From Bordetella parapertussis (GTDB lineage: Bacteria; Pseudomonadota; Gammaproteobacteria; Burkholderiales; Burkholderiaceae_A), in assembly GCA_945862985.1 (NCBI GenBank), contig CAMAZF010000012.1:1-56071 (forward strand): 56,071 nucleotides of DNA, in the 5' to 3' direction. Position 1 is the first letter of the stretch, and every line of letters starts with the position of its first letter. Both the position numbers and the translations under genes were made by a program. Below are positions 9,564-18,738 of the stretch, piece by piece. Below the pieces are notes generated by a model. That model was given only the letters and a program-made list of their open reading frames with translations, was not told the DNA's origin and made no database searches.

Positions 9564-11219
9564 TTAGCTGGAGCAACTCAGAGAGAGCTGGGCGGCCCAA
9601 TCGGGCGCCGGTCCCGTCCAACGGACCCAGAGGGGATCGTCCTCGAACCGGGCAAAAGGCTGGCTCACAAACCTGGAGGCCGCCTGAAGTGGGCGCAGGT
9701 CGCCCTCATCCTCCAGTGCGCGAATCACTTCCTCTGCCACCCAGTTGCGCAGAATGAAGCGTGGGTTCTGCTGGGCACGCTCTCCTTGCCAGACTTTTAG
9801 GCCTGCGACTTGAGCGCTCGCTCGGGCAGCCGACCGAAAATCGTGCAGCCAGGCGGTGAGTGCCGAAGCGTTGAGAAACTGGTCTTGCAAAGGCCTCCAG
9901 GCCGCATCTTCCTCGGACGTGGGATCGCAGTCTGCCAGCGCACAGAAAAAGCGAGCGTAGTCCACCTGCTCCGATGCAAGGAGGGTATAGAGCCCATTCA
10001 GGATCCCCTCCCACTCGTCTTTGGGCAGCGTGGGACAGACTCCGAGCTTGCTTGCCATCCGCAGGCGGAACGCCGACTGGAATGCCTGTTCATAGGCCTC
10101 CAGCAGCCCATCTCGAATGGACTCTCTCCTCTGGGCAGAGACCTCCGGTGAGGTGCATAAGGCTGCAAGGAGGCGCTCCAGGTTCCACAGCCCAATAGAG
10201 GGCTGATGAGCGAAGCGGTAACGACCCGAATGGTCTGAGTGATTGCAGATCTGGTGCGGATCAAAGCCCTCCATCCAGGCAAATGGCCCGTAGTCGAGCG
10301 TGAGGCCCAGAATGGAAAAGTTATCGGTATTCATGACCCCGTGCATAAAGCCTACGGCTGTCCAATGGGCCATCAGTTGAGCAGTCCTCGCAACTGTGAG
10401 TTCGAAGAGGCCTGCGATTCGCTCCTCGCCTGTCATAGGTTTGAGGCTGGAGAATTCGGGCTGATGAAGAACCAATTGATCGATGAGCTGCATCATCAGG
10501 TCGCTTCGTCCACGGGCCGCAAAATATTCAAAATGCCCGAACCGAACAAAGCTGGGAGCCACGCGGCAGACGATGGCTGCAGGTTCTGGTGTCTCCCGGA
10601 AAACGGCGGTGCTTGAGACCACCAACGAGAGCGCGCGCGTGGTGGGCACGCTCAAACCTGCCATGGCCTCTGAGCACAGGAGTTCTCGCACGGATGAGCG
10701 CAAGACTGCTCGGCCGTCGGCGAAACGGGCATAGGGCGTGGTGCCCGCGCCCTTGAGCTGAAGCACCCAGCCCCGGACAGACGCCAGGTTCAACGCACGG
10801 CCATCGCCAAGGCGCGGCACGAAGCTTCCGAACTGGTGACCGGCATAGACACTCGCGTAGGCCGGACGATCCTGGATGGTGGCGGTGCCGCTCAGCAGTG
10901 CTTTCCACCCCTCACTCTTGGAGATCTCTTCAGCCTGAAGACCAAGCAAATCGGCCACCTCCGGCACAACCAGACACAGCTGAGGGTCTTCCAGTGGGGT
11001 CGGGTCGCAGGGGAAGGCGAGGGGCTCCTCAGCCGGAAACCCAAAGTCTGGGAGATCTGGCGTCAAGGCGGCGGCAGGCAGACCCAATGACTCGACAGAG
11101 ATGCTTCGCTGAGTACCGGATGGGACGAAGGGCGCGAGTGGAGGAAGGGCGTAGGGAGAGGTCGCGTTCAAGCCCTGGATCTTAAGTCCTGATACGCTCC
11201 GAATCCATGGAGACCCCAC
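9564..11219 (-). CDS. selO: SelO family protein adenylyltransferase (YdiU)
   Basis: About 551 residues from a GTG at 11219. SelO is a pseudokinase-fold enzyme that transfers AMP from ATP to Ser, Thr or Tyr of proteins. Visible landmarks are YAGHQFGSFVPRLGDGRA, the LQLKGAGTTPYARFADGRA nucleotide region, the VPTTRALSLV block, and FMHGVMNTDNFSILGLTLDYGPF with catalytic and metal-binding N and D. The protein ends SLSCSS: the Cys is third from the C-terminus, exactly where human SelO has selenocysteine and E. coli a redox Cys. GTG 11195 or TTG 11171 are alternative starts that would avoid the overlap with the divergent thioesterase gene. It probably leads the operon with msrB. Confidence 0.92.
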   Translation of the reverse strand: MGSPWIRSVSGLKIQGLNATSPYALPPLAPFVPSGTQRSISVESLGLPAAALTPDLPDFGFPAEEPLAFPCDPTPLEDPQLCLVVPEVADLLGLQAEEISKSEGWKALLSGTATIQDRPAYASVYAGHQFGSFVPRLGDGRALNLASVRGWVLQLKGAGTTPYARFADGRAVLRSSVRELLCSEAMAGLSVPTTRALSLVVSSTAVFRETPEPAAIVCRVAPSFVRFGHFEYFAARGRSDLMMQLIDQLVLHQPEFSSLKPMTGEERIAGLFELTVARTAQLMAHWTAVGFMHGVMNTDNFSILGLTLDYGPFAWMEGFDPHQICNHSDHSGRYRFAHQPSIGLWNLERLLAALCTSPEVSAQRRESIRDGLLEAYEQAFQSAFRLRMASKLGVCPTLPKDEWEGILNGLYTLLASEQVDYARFFCALADCDPTSEEDAAWRPLQDQFLNASALTAWLHDFRSAARASAQVAGLKVWQGERAQQNPRFILRNWVAEEVIRALEDEGDLRPLQAASRFVSQPFARFEDDPLWVRWTGPAPDWAAQLSLSCSS

Positions 11220-11608
11220 CCGCCACTGTGTTTAACCGAGCCGTGCCGCCCTTTGTGGAACATTTGGGCATCGAGGTGGTTCGGGCGGAGGCGGCTCAGA
11301 GCGAGCTTGTCCTGGACCTTCAGCCTTGGCAAATGAATGATCTGGGGATGGCCCATGGCGGGGTGGTCATGACCCTCTTAGACGTCACCATGGCCGTGGC
11401 CGCACGGGCCGGCGACCCGGAGCGCCGAGGTGTGGTCACCATTGAAATGAAGACCAGTTTCCTTCGACCTGCGAAGGGGCGCCTCACCTGCCTCGGCTTC
11501 TGTGACCATCGCTCAAAATCGATGGCCTTTTGTCGCGCCGAGCTGCGTGACGCACACGGCCGGCTGCTGGCCCAGGCCATGGGCAGTTTTAAGCGCCTAA
11601 ACGACTAG
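11207..11608 (+). CDS. PaaI-family hotdog-fold thioesterase
   Basis: A 133-residue single hotdog domain acyl-CoA thioesterase. The signature NDLGMAHGGVVMTLLDVTMAVAA contains the conserved H-G-G and the catalytic Asp on the long helix. The second half (VVTIEMKTSFLRPAKGRLTC) is typical of the 4HBT/PaaI subfamily. The substrate is unknown; phenylacetyl-CoA or other aryl/acyl-CoA esters are possible. Its start lies opposite the selO start (13-bp overlap if selO begins at 11219). Its stop shares a CTAG palindrome with the stop of the convergent ygfZ gene. Confidence 0.9.
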   Translation: METPPATVFNRAVPPFVEHLGIEVVRAEAAQSELVLDLQPWQMNDLGMAHGGVVMTLLDVTMAVAARAGDPERRGVVTIEMKTSFLRPAKGRLTCLGFCDHRSKSMAFCRAELRDAHGRLLAQAMGSFKRLND

Positions 11609-12558
11609 AGCCGAGCACGGTTGACCTGCTGGGGCTCGGTCGGGACCGCGTAAGGAAGGGTCTGTAGGCAGAGCGGCGGGCCTTCGGGGCTACCAAGGTA
11701 AAGCCTTCCCTCATGGGCGAGAACGGTCTGAATGGCCTCCAGGCCAACAGAAACGAGTAATTCCTGGTCGGCAGCCATCACCAACTGCCCTACAGGGTCT
11801 GGGCCCCCGTTGAGAAAAAGGTCTGCTCCTGGCGGGTGCGCTTCGCTGAGTGGTTCTGAAGCAGTCATCCGAAACATTCTGCGATTGAGCTTGCCCAGAT
11901 ACTGGCTGCGAGCAACCACCTCCTGACCGGTGTAGCAGCCCTTCTTAAATCCGATGCCATCCAGCAGGTCAAAGTTCAGCATCTGCGGAACGAAGGTGTC
12001 CTGCGTTTGGGTCCATACCGTTGGCCAACCTGCACGAATCTCGGATGCCCACCAGGCCTGCGAGGTGCTTGTTTCTGAGCTTGAACCCTGGCTCTGGATC
12101 CAGCGCTCCAGCTGAGAACGCTCACCCGCGAGCCAGGCTCTGGGGCGACCGGCAGGGTCATCTCGTGTGCGCAGGCACCAGAGCTGCTCATCCAGCTGAA
12201 CCCTCGTGCCCTCTGGGAGTTCGCTCTCTCCCAGCCAAAGGCCGCAAACCTGCCAGTCTTCGAGACCTATCCTGACCTTGGCCCGAAGGACATACATGCT
12301 CAGCCGCTTGATGAGCCCCGCGGAGAGCTCGGTGGGGCAGAGGTGCGCGAGGTCCTCATCGGAGAGCGCCCACTGCTGCATGCTCGCGAGCAGACGACCC
12401 TTCGGCGTACACAGGCCTGTGAGCTGATGACGTTGTTGCAACGCAAGCGTGTCTTGTGTGAGCTGGCCCTGCAGGAAGCTGCGGGCATCTGGCCCACGCG
12501 CGGTCCAAACGGAGAGGGCGAGGGGCGGCGTATGGGCAAGCAACGGAATGTTTTGCAT
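11605..12558 (-). CDS. ygfZ: Folate-binding protein YgfZ (GcvT-like, Fe-S cluster maintenance)
   Basis: About 317 residues from ATG 12558, the start that leaves MQNIPLLAHTPPLALSVW at the N-terminus. The hallmark KGCYTGQEVVAR motif of YgfZ/IBA57 is present near the middle, after FVPQMLNFDLLDGIGF. YgfZ binds tetrahydrofolate and supports enzymes with [4Fe-4S] clusters such as the radical-SAM MiaB; RimO in this window is a related enzyme. The N-terminal part has the LQGQLTQD segment shared with GcvT. It is divergent from mltG with 19 bp between starts. Confidence 0.94.
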   Translation of the reverse strand: MQNIPLLAHTPPLALSVWTARGPDARSFLQGQLTQDTLALQQRHQLTGLCTPKGRLLASMQQWALSDEDLAHLCPTELSAGLIKRLSMYVLRAKVRIGLEDWQVCGLWLGESELPEGTRVQLDEQLWCLRTRDDPAGRPRAWLAGERSQLERWIQSQGSSSETSTSQAWWASEIRAGWPTVWTQTQDTFVPQMLNFDLLDGIGFKKGCYTGQEVVARSQYLGKLNRRMFRMTASEPLSEAHPPGADLFLNGGPDPVGQLVMAADQELLVSVGLEAIQTVLAHEGRLYLGSPEGPPLCLQTLPYAVPTEPQQVNRARL

Positions 12559-12577
12559 GCCGACTAATATAGCGAGG

Positions 12578-13636
12578 ATGAAATGGTTGATTCGCCTGAT
12601 TACCCTCACCTTTGCACTGGCCATTCTGCTGGCTGGTGCTGGTTATGCCTGGCTGCATCGGTCGGTCGTACCGGCTGCAGCGGGGGCCTCGAGCGCCGCT
12701 GGTCTGGAGATTGTGATCCCTCCAGGCAGCTCGGCCCAGGCCATTGGCTGGCTCCTGCAGGACGCTGGGCTTGACCTTCAGGGCCAGGAGTTCGCCTGGG
12801 CAGCGCGCGTATGGGGGGTTCAGTCGCGCCTGAAGGCCGGGGTTTATGAGCTGAGACCGGGCTACTCTCTCGTCGACATCCTCAACAAGGTCTCACGCGG
12901 GGACTCCCTGCAGGTCGCCATCACCCTCATAGAGGGCTGGACCTTCGAACAAATGCTGCGTGCGGCGCACGCCAGTCCTGCGCTCACCCGCGAGCTGCCG
13001 CAGAACACCCTACAGGCCAGCCTGCAGCTGGCGTCTGCGCACGGACTGCCGGGCGGATCCGTAGAGGGCTGGCTCTTTCCAGACACCTACCTGATTCAGA
13101 AAGGCAGCAGCGACCGAGCGCTGTTCGAGCGAGCCATCCGCCTGCAACGTCGGGTGCTGACGGAAGCCTGGGAGGCCAGGAACCAGAGAGTGAAATTAGA
13201 CCGGATCGAAGACGCCCTGATCTTGGCAAGCCTCATTGAGCGTGAGACCCAGCATCCTGAGGATCGGGAGTGGGTGTCGGCCGTCTTTCACAATCGGCTG
13301 GCCATCCAGATGCCGCTGCAGTCGGACCCCACCGTCATCTATGCCATGGGGTCGGAGTTTGACGGAAACCTCCGTAAGGCAGACCTGATGAGAGCGTCAC
13401 CCTACAACACCTATCGGGTGAGAGGTCTACCCCCCACTGCCATAGCGAACCCCGGGCGGGCGGCATTGGTCGCCGCGTTGAATCCAGCCCCGACTCAGGC
13501 CCTCTATTTTGTGGCCCAGGGCGACGGCAGCTCTTACTTTAGCCTCACGCTGGATCAACACAATCAGGCTGTGAACTTCTTTCAACGCAAGCGCGGGCCC
13601 GAGCCTCCGCCCTCCCTGCGATTGGCTCAGCAATGA
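12578..13636 (+). CDS. mltG: Endolytic murein transglycosylase MltG
   Basis: A 352-residue inner-membrane lytic transglycosylase that cuts nascent glycan strands near synthesis sites. The N-terminal transmembrane anchor spans residues 4-26. A LysM-like subdomain (IPPGSSAQAIGWLLQDAGL) follows, then the YceG catalytic domain. The catalytic Glu221 lies in SLIERET, with HNRLAIQMPLQSDPTVIYA, YNTYRVRGLPPTAIANPG and ALYFVAQGDGSSYFS all conserved. ATG 12578 is chosen because the 43-codon upstream extension lies in front of the membrane anchor and opposite ygfZ. The stop overlaps tmk as ATGA. Confidence 0.95.
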   Translation: MKWLIRLITLTFALAILLAGAGYAWLHRSVVPAAAGASSAAGLEIVIPPGSSAQAIGWLLQDAGLDLQGQEFAWAARVWGVQSRLKAGVYELRPGYSLVDILNKVSRGDSLQVAITLIEGWTFEQMLRAAHASPALTRELPQNTLQASLQLASAHGLPGGSVEGWLFPDTYLIQKGSSDRALFERAIRLQRRVLTEAWEARNQRVKLDRIEDALILASLIERETQHPEDREWVSAVFHNRLAIQMPLQSDPTVIYAMGSEFDGNLRKADLMRASPYNTYRVRGLPPTAIANPGRAALVAALNPAPTQALYFVAQGDGSSYFSLTLDQHNQAVNFFQRKRGPEPPPSLRLAQQ

Positions 13637-14292
13637 CTGCACTGAGGCCGATGGCGGGGCGGTTCCTCGTACTGGAGGGTGTTGATGGCGCTGGAAAGAG
13701 CAGCCACATTCCGTTTATTCAAGACTGGCTCACTCAACGCGGCCTTCGGGTGCGACTGACGCGCGAGCCTGGCGGAAGTCCGCTGGCGGAATCCCTCCGA
13801 ACGCTCATGCTTCATCAGCCCATGGACGGACTCACCGAGGCGCTTGCCGTCTTCGCGGCCCGCCGAGACCATTTGACGCAGACGGTCTGGCCTGCGCTAG
13901 CGGCTGGAGAGTGGGTCCTGTCCGATCGGTATGTCGATTCGAGCTGGGCCTACCAAGGGGGTGGGCGAGGGGTCTCGGCCTCCTTGCTGGAGACCCTGAC
14001 TCGCTCCGTGGAGACGCTTCCGACAGGCCAGGCGCTTGAGCCCGATCTCGTCTTCTATTTTGATCTCGATCCTGAGCAGGCTGAGGCTCGACGGGGTGGC
14101 AGACAGGCTCACACGGGGGAGTCGCCCGATCGTTTCGAGCAGGAAGATATCGACTTTTTCAGCCGCGTGCGTGAGGGATATCGTCTCGCTGCCGCGCGGC
14201 GTCCCGGCAGGGCCGTTTGGCTAGACGCGAGCAAGACCATGGATGCACTCGAGCAGCAGATCTCAGAGGCGCTTGAGGGGCTAATGACATGA
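13633..14292 (+). CDS. tmk: Thymidylate kinase
   Basis: A 219-residue enzyme phosphorylating dTMP to dTDP with ATP. The P-loop GVDGAGKSSH is at residues 16-24. The Arg/Glu segment LTREPGGSPLAE and the SDRYVDSSWAYQGGGRG dTMP-binding block are standard for bacterial Tmk. The LID region is DRFEQEDIDFFSRVREGY. It is in the middle of the mltG-tmk-holB-tatD chain, with ATGA overlaps upstream and downstream. Confidence 0.97.
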   Translation: MTALRPMAGRFLVLEGVDGAGKSSHIPFIQDWLTQRGLRVRLTREPGGSPLAESLRTLMLHQPMDGLTEALAVFAARRDHLTQTVWPALAAGEWVLSDRYVDSSWAYQGGGRGVSASLLETLTRSVETLPTGQALEPDLVFYFDLDPEQAEARRGGRQAHTGESPDRFEQEDIDFFSRVREGYRLAAARRPGRAVWLDASKTMDALEQQISEALEGLMT

Positions 14293-15257
14293 GTCCTGAG
14301 CTCAGGCATGCGTGGCTCGATCAGAGCCTTGGGCTCTCCGAGCGGCCTTGGACCGCTGTGCTGCTCACCGCCCCACCCGGGTTGGGCGTGGGCGATTTTG
14401 CGGTGAGCCTGGCCGCGAGTCTGCTCTGCTCCTCTCCCCAAGGAATCCATCGTAACCAGCCCTGCGGCGAGTGCCAATCTTGTCAATGGGTCGCTCAGGC
14501 CCAGCACCCTGATCTTCGCTGGGTGCGGCCGGCTGCCTTGGAAGACAGCTCAGATCGAGAGACGCCAGAGGAGGAGGGCAGCGACTCGGAGGGCTCGGAG
14601 TCCAAGGAAAAGAAGCTGAGCAAGGAGATTCGAATCGACCAGATTCGTGAATTGGCTGGCTTTTCCCAGCTGAGCTCGCATCGAGGGGGTGTTCGCATTG
14701 CCGTCATTGGTCCTGTGGAGCGCCTGAATGTGTCCTCTGCCAATGCGTTGCTCAAAGGACTCGAGGAGCCCAGTGAGGGGATGCGTTACCTGCTCTATGG
14801 CGAGCGGCTCCAAGGTGTACCCGCCACGATCCTCTCGCGGTGTCGAAAGCTCGCCCTGTCGGCCCCGCACCAGGCGGTCACCCAGGCTCGTTTCGCCCAG
14901 TCGGAGGGGCCTCAGGACTGGCTCATTCCCCTATTGAATCAGGGTCGTCTCGACCCCATGGGCTGGGCCGAACGAGCCGGCAAGGCACCGGTGCGCCCAG
15001 TGCTGGAGTGGCTGAGTCTCTGGCTGCTTGATGTACAGCGGGCCATGGTCGGTTTGGCGCCGATGACTTTTTTGAATCATGCGAAGTCCATAGAACGGCA
15101 GAAGGCCTGGCTCATGGCTCAGCGCCAGCCAGAACAGCGTCTGGCAGAAGCGCAGTCCCGACTTCAGGGCTTTCTTGCACATGCCGACCACCCCCTCAAT
15201 CCACGGCTCTTGTATGAGAGCGTGTTTGTCTCCCTTCAGGATGCTTTTCCAACATGA
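14289..15257 (+). CDS. holB: DNA polymerase III delta' subunit
   Basis: A 322-residue clamp-loader subunit. The N-terminal AAA+ fold has a degenerate P-loop (TAPPGLGVGDFAVSLA), as expected for delta'. The zinc module has Cys47, Cys59, Cys62 and Cys65 (CGECQSC), matching the E. coli spacing. IRIDQIRELAGFSQLSSHRGGVRIAVIGPVERLNVSSANALLKGLEEP is the family core, followed by TILSRCRKL. An acidic, low-complexity insert (about residues 85-112, rich in Glu, Ser and Asp) lies between the zinc module and the core. The gene overlaps tmk and tatD by 4 bp each. Confidence 0.94.
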   Translation: MSPELRHAWLDQSLGLSERPWTAVLLTAPPGLGVGDFAVSLAASLLCSSPQGIHRNQPCGECQSCQWVAQAQHPDLRWVRPAALEDSSDRETPEEEGSDSEGSESKEKKLSKEIRIDQIRELAGFSQLSSHRGGVRIAVIGPVERLNVSSANALLKGLEEPSEGMRYLLYGERLQGVPATILSRCRKLALSAPHQAVTQARFAQSEGPQDWLIPLLNQGRLDPMGWAERAGKAPVRPVLEWLSLWLLDVQRAMVGLAPMTFLNHAKSIERQKAWLMAQRQPEQRLAEAQSRLQGFLAHADHPLNPRLLYESVFVSLQDAFPT

Positions 15258-16072
15258 ACGCAGCTGCCCCGTCCATCACCTGGCCAGGCGACCTTGGCCA
15301 AGCCACCCTCGTCGACTCTCATTGCCACCTCAACTATGACGGGCTCTGCGGTAGAACCTCGGAGGTGCTCGATCAGATGGCTGACGCTGGCGTGACTCAG
15401 GCGCTGAACGTGTGCACCACGCTCACGGAGGCAGATGCGGTGCTGAGCATCGCCTTGTCTGATGATCGTCTCGTCTGCAGTGTTGGGGTTCATCCAGATT
15501 ATGAAGATGAGCCTGAAGAGGCCACCGTGGATGAGCTGGTTCGCCGGGGACAGCATGCGCGCGTGGTGGCCGTTGGCGAGACGGGTCTGGACTACTACCG
15601 TCTGAAGGGTGATCTGGAATGGCAGCGCGAGCGTTTTCGGGTGCACATTCGGGCCGCGAGGGAGCTGGGAAAGCCGCTGATCATTCACACTCGGGAGGCC
15701 TCAGAGGACACCCTGCGCATTCTCCAAGAAGAGAAAGCACATGAGGTTGGAGGCGTTATGCATTGTTTTACTGAGAGTTTTGAAGTCGCTCAGGCTGCCA
15801 TGGATCTCAACTTTCTCATCTCTCTCTCCGGCATCGTGACGTTTAAGACCGCCACTCAGGTTCACGATGTGGCTCGGCGTGTACCTCTGGATTGGCTGAT
15901 GGTGGAGACCGACTCACCGTTTCTCGCTCCGGTTCCCTTTAGAGGCAAGACGAACGCGCCAGGCCTCACACGCTATGTGGCCCATCGGATCGCAGAACTG
16001 AAGGAAGTCAGCCTGGAGCGTGTCGCTTCCGCCACGACGGCGAACTTCCAACGCTTCGCATTTGGCGTATAA
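15254..16072 (+). CDS. TatD family metal-dependent deoxyribonuclease/hydrolase
   Basis: A 272-residue amidohydrolase-fold protein of the TatD family (YcfH/TatD). Metal ligands are visible: LVDSHCHLNYDGL (His23, His25), AVGETGLDYYRL (Glu), LIIHTREASED (His), GVMHCFTES (His) and MVETDSPFLAPVPFRG (Asp). Members have 3'-5' exonuclease activity on DNA or RNA; D-aminoacyl-tRNA deacylase activity has also been reported for relatives. As in E. coli (ycfH after holB), it follows holB and completes the operon. No + strand terminator is evident in the 80 bp before the convergent thiolase. Confidence 0.93.
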   Translation: MNAAAPSITWPGDLGQATLVDSHCHLNYDGLCGRTSEVLDQMADAGVTQALNVCTTLTEADAVLSIALSDDRLVCSVGVHPDYEDEPEEATVDELVRRGQHARVVAVGETGLDYYRLKGDLEWQRERFRVHIRAARELGKPLIIHTREASEDTLRILQEEKAHEVGGVMHCFTESFEVAQAAMDLNFLISLSGIVTFKTATQVHDVARRVPLDWLMVETDSPFLAPVPFRGKTNAPGLTRYVAHRIAELKEVSLERVASATTANFQRFAFGV

Positions 16073-16099
16073 GGTTTATTATGTAAACTAATAGGGGGG

Positions 16100-16134
16100 A
16101 AAAGAAAGGGAGCCCACCGGGACCCCCTCTCCCT
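16100..16134 (-). terminator. Putative intrinsic terminator of the pha/rimO/thiolase operon
   Basis: Read on the minus strand just after the thiolase stop. The arms AGGGAG and CTCCCT (plus 16129-16134 and 16107-16112) form a 6-bp stem around a G/C-rich loop that can pair further. It is followed by TTTCTTTT (plus 16107-16100). The T-run interrupted by one C and the long loop make it moderate rather than strong. Confidence 0.5.
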
Positions 16135-16152
16135 GCCGAAGCAGATCACCGC

Positions 16153-17328
16153 CTAGACCCGCTCGAACACCACGGCAATGCCTTGGCCGCCACCAATACA
16201 CATGGTGGCAAGACCATAGCGGCCGCCCGTTCGGTGCAGCTCATGGATGCACTTGGTGGCGATGATGGCACCGGTGGCGCCGACGGGGTGGCCTAAGGCA
16301 ATCGCACCACCATTCACGTTCACTTTTGCCGGATCAAACCCAAGGACCTTCGTGACGGTTAAAGCCTGGGCAGCAAAGGCCTCATTGGACTCAATCACGT
16401 CGATCTGATCGAGCGTCAGACCAGCCTTCTGGAGGGCGATCTTGGTCGACGGAATCGGGCCCTCGCCCATCACCTCATTGGGAACACCCGCAACCGCATA
16501 GCCACGGACCACAGCGAGCGGCTTATAACCGGCCGATGCAGCTGCCTTGGCCTCGCCCAGCACCAAGAATGCCGCTGCGTCGTTGATGCCAGAGGCATTT
16601 CCGGCCGTCACGGAGCCGTCCTTTTTGAAGGCAGGCTTCATCTTGGCAAGGGCCTCCAGAGTGGTCGCCCGGGGATGCTCATCGGTGTCAAACACCACGT
16701 CTCCCTTGCGAGAGCTGATGGTGATCGGGACGATCTGGTCTTTGAATCGGCCCTCCGCAATGGCTTTGGCGGCGCGATTCTGCGACTCCAGCGCAAAAGC
16801 GTCCTGCTCCTCACGGCTGATGTTGTGCTTGGTGGCGAGGTTCTCGGCCGTAATGCCCATGTGGCCTACACCGAAAGGATCTGTGAGGGTGGCCACCATG
16901 GTGTCAATCATCTGGCTGTCGCCCATCCGAGCGCCAGAGCGCATGGCGGGGCTGAGATAACCCCCACGGCTCATGACCTCTACACCGCCACCCACGCCAA
17001 AATCACAGTCATCGAGCAGGATGTTCTGGCTGGTCGAGACGATGGCCTGAAGGGCTGAGCCACAGAGCCGGTTAATGGTGAGGGCGACCGAGCTCATGGG
17101 CATGCCGCCCTGGATGCTCACCACGCGACCCACGTAGGGGGAGCGCTTCTCGGTTGGAATGCAGTTACCCACCACGGCATAGTTCACCTGATTGGGGTCC
17201 ACACCAGAACGACCAATGGCCTCTTTCAGGACCATGCCACCAAGCTCAGAGGGCTCGAGGCTGGATAGGCTTCCTGCAAAACCGCCAATGGCGGAACGAA
17301 CCGCACTCAAAACGACCACTTCACGCAT
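16153..17328 (-). CDS. Acetyl-CoA acetyltransferase / beta-ketothiolase (PhaA/BktB type)
   Basis: A 391-residue biosynthetic-type thiolase condensing two acetyl-CoA to acetoacetyl-CoA, the first step of polyhydroxybutyrate synthesis; BktB-like members also take longer acyl-CoAs. Catalytic residues are in place: Cys89 in NRLCGSALQA, His347 in GGAIALGHPVGATGA and Cys377 in MCIGGGQGIA. The start MREVVVLSAVRSAIGGFAGS has an AGAGGAGA ribosome-binding site 6-8 nt upstream. It is separated from phaCBR by rimO, and the gap to the rimO stop is only 21 bp, so it is likely in the same transcript. Assignment between phaA and bktB is not possible from sequence alone. Confidence 0.95.
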   Translation of the reverse strand: MREVVVLSAVRSAIGGFAGSLSSLEPSELGGMVLKEAIGRSGVDPNQVNYAVVGNCIPTEKRSPYVGRVVSIQGGMPMSSVALTINRLCGSALQAIVSTSQNILLDDCDFGVGGGVEVMSRGGYLSPAMRSGARMGDSQMIDTMVATLTDPFGVGHMGITAENLATKHNISREEQDAFALESQNRAAKAIAEGRFKDQIVPITISSRKGDVVFDTDEHPRATTLEALAKMKPAFKKDGSVTAGNASGINDAAAFLVLGEAKAAASAGYKPLAVVRGYAVAGVPNEVMGEGPIPSTKIALQKAGLTLDQIDVIESNEAFAAQALTVTKVLGFDPAKVNVNGGAIALGHPVGATGAIIATKCIHELHRTGGRYGLATMCIGGGQGIAVVFERV

Positions 17329-17349
17329 TTTCAGATCTCCTCTTTCTGA

Positions 17350-18729
17350 TTAAGTTATACCTTCGCTGAGCTGTCCTCGAATGAAGATCGCCTCTAGGTC
17401 GTAATCATCGCTTTCAATGATCTCAACCTCACAAAACTGCCCGACCTCGGCGGTCACTGCGTGCCGAGAGTTGGGGTCGGGGCGCACACGCACAATCCCA
17501 TCAACATCCGGGGCGTCTCCAACCGTTCGACCAATCAAGCAGCCTTCGTCCAGGTCGAGCTCATCAATCAGCACCGTGGTTCTGCGCCCAACCCAGCGTG
17601 CGAGCCGCTTGGCGGAGATCGCAGCCTGGTGTTCCATGACCTGATCTGCTCGAGCCTGACGAACCTCATCGGGTAGAGCGCCCTGTAGCGCATTGGCCGT
17701 GGCGCCCTCTACTGGACTGTAGGCAAAACAGCCCAGCCGATCAATCTCAGCTTCGCTGAGGAAATCGAGCAGGGCCTGAAACTCTTGATCGGTCTCACCT
17801 GGGAACCCGGCGATGAAGGTGCTTCGCAGCGTGAGGTCCGGCACGGCGCGCCTCCAGGCCTGGATACGCTCGAGGTTCCGCTCCCCAGAGGCCGGCCGCT
17901 TCATTCGACGCAGCACGTCGGGGTGAGCATGTTGAAAGGGAACATCCAAATAAGGCAGGACCTTACCCTCAGCCATCAGCTCCAAGACCTCATCGACATG
18001 CGGATAGGGGTAGACATAATGCAGGCGAACCCAAACGCCCAATTGGCCGAGCTCCCGGCAGAGCTCCGTCATGCGAGTCTTGACGGGCCGTCCGTCGACG
18101 AAATCAGTCCGATACTTCAGGTCGACGCCATACGCACTGGTGTCTTGAGAGATCACCAGCAGTTCACGAACACCTGCTTTGACGAGCGCCTCGGCCTCTC
18201 GCATCACCTCACCAATCGGCCGCGAGACCAGATCGCCACGCATACTCGGAATGATGCAGAAGCTGCAACGGTGATTGCAGCCTTCGGAGATCTTGAGATA
18301 GGCGTAGTGGGCGGGGGTCAGGCGAATGCCCTGCTCCGGCACGAGATCCGTGAAAGGATCGTGGGGTTTCGGCAGGTGGGTGTGAACCGCCTGCATCACC
18401 TCAGCCGTGGCATGGGGACCTGTGACGGCCAGAACCTTCGGATGGACTTGGGTGATCAGGGACTGACCGCCCTCCCCACTCTTGGCGCCTAGGCACCCGG
18501 TCACGATGACCTTACCGTTTTCCTCCAGGGCCTCACCAATCGCATCCAGGCTTTCCTGAACTGCGTCGTCGATAAAGCCACAGGTGTTCACGACGACGAG
18601 GTCGGCACCTTCATAGCTTTCGCTGATGCCATATCCCTCCGCCTTCAGTTGCGTGAGAATTCTTTCTGAGTCAACCAGCGCCTTGGGGCAGCCGAGGGAG
18701 ACAAAACCGACCGTGGGCGCTTTGTGCAT
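17350..18729 (-). CDS. rimO: Ribosomal protein uS12 methylthiotransferase RimO
   Basis: A 459-residue radical-SAM enzyme that adds a methylthio group to Asp88/89 of ribosomal protein S12. The N-terminal UPF0004 domain has the auxiliary-cluster cysteines Cys14, Cys50 and Cys79. The radical-SAM motif CNHRCSFC supplies Cys151, Cys155 and Cys158, and a C-terminal TRAM domain ends the protein. [19 protein letters not shown] distinguishes RimO from MiaB. It lies between phaR (9 bp upstream) and the thiolase (21 bp downstream), in the middle of PHB genes with which it has no known functional link. Confidence 0.96.
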   Translation of the reverse strand: MHKAPTVGFVSLGCPKALVDSERILTQLKAEGYGISESYEGADLVVVNTCGFIDDAVQESLDAIGEALEENGKVIVTGCLGAKSGEGGQSLITQVHPKVLAVTGPHATAEVMQAVHTHLPKPHDPFTDLVPEQGIRLTPAHYAYLKISEGCNHRCSFCIIPSMRGDLVSRPIGEVMREAEALVKAGVRELLVISQDTSAYGVDLKYRTDFVDGRPVKTRMTELCRELGQLGVWVRLHYVYPYPHVDEVLELMAEGKVLPYLDVPFQHAHPDVLRRMKRPASGERNLERIQAWRRAVPDLTLRSTFIAGFPGETDQEFQALLDFLSEAEIDRLGCFAYSPVEGATANALQGALPDEVRQARADQVMEHQAAISAKRLARWVGRRTTVLIDELDLDEGCLIGRTVGDAPDVDGIVRVRPDPNSRHAVTAEVGQFCEVEIIESDDYDLEAIFIRGQLSEGIT

Positions 18730-18738
18730 ACCGCCAGA

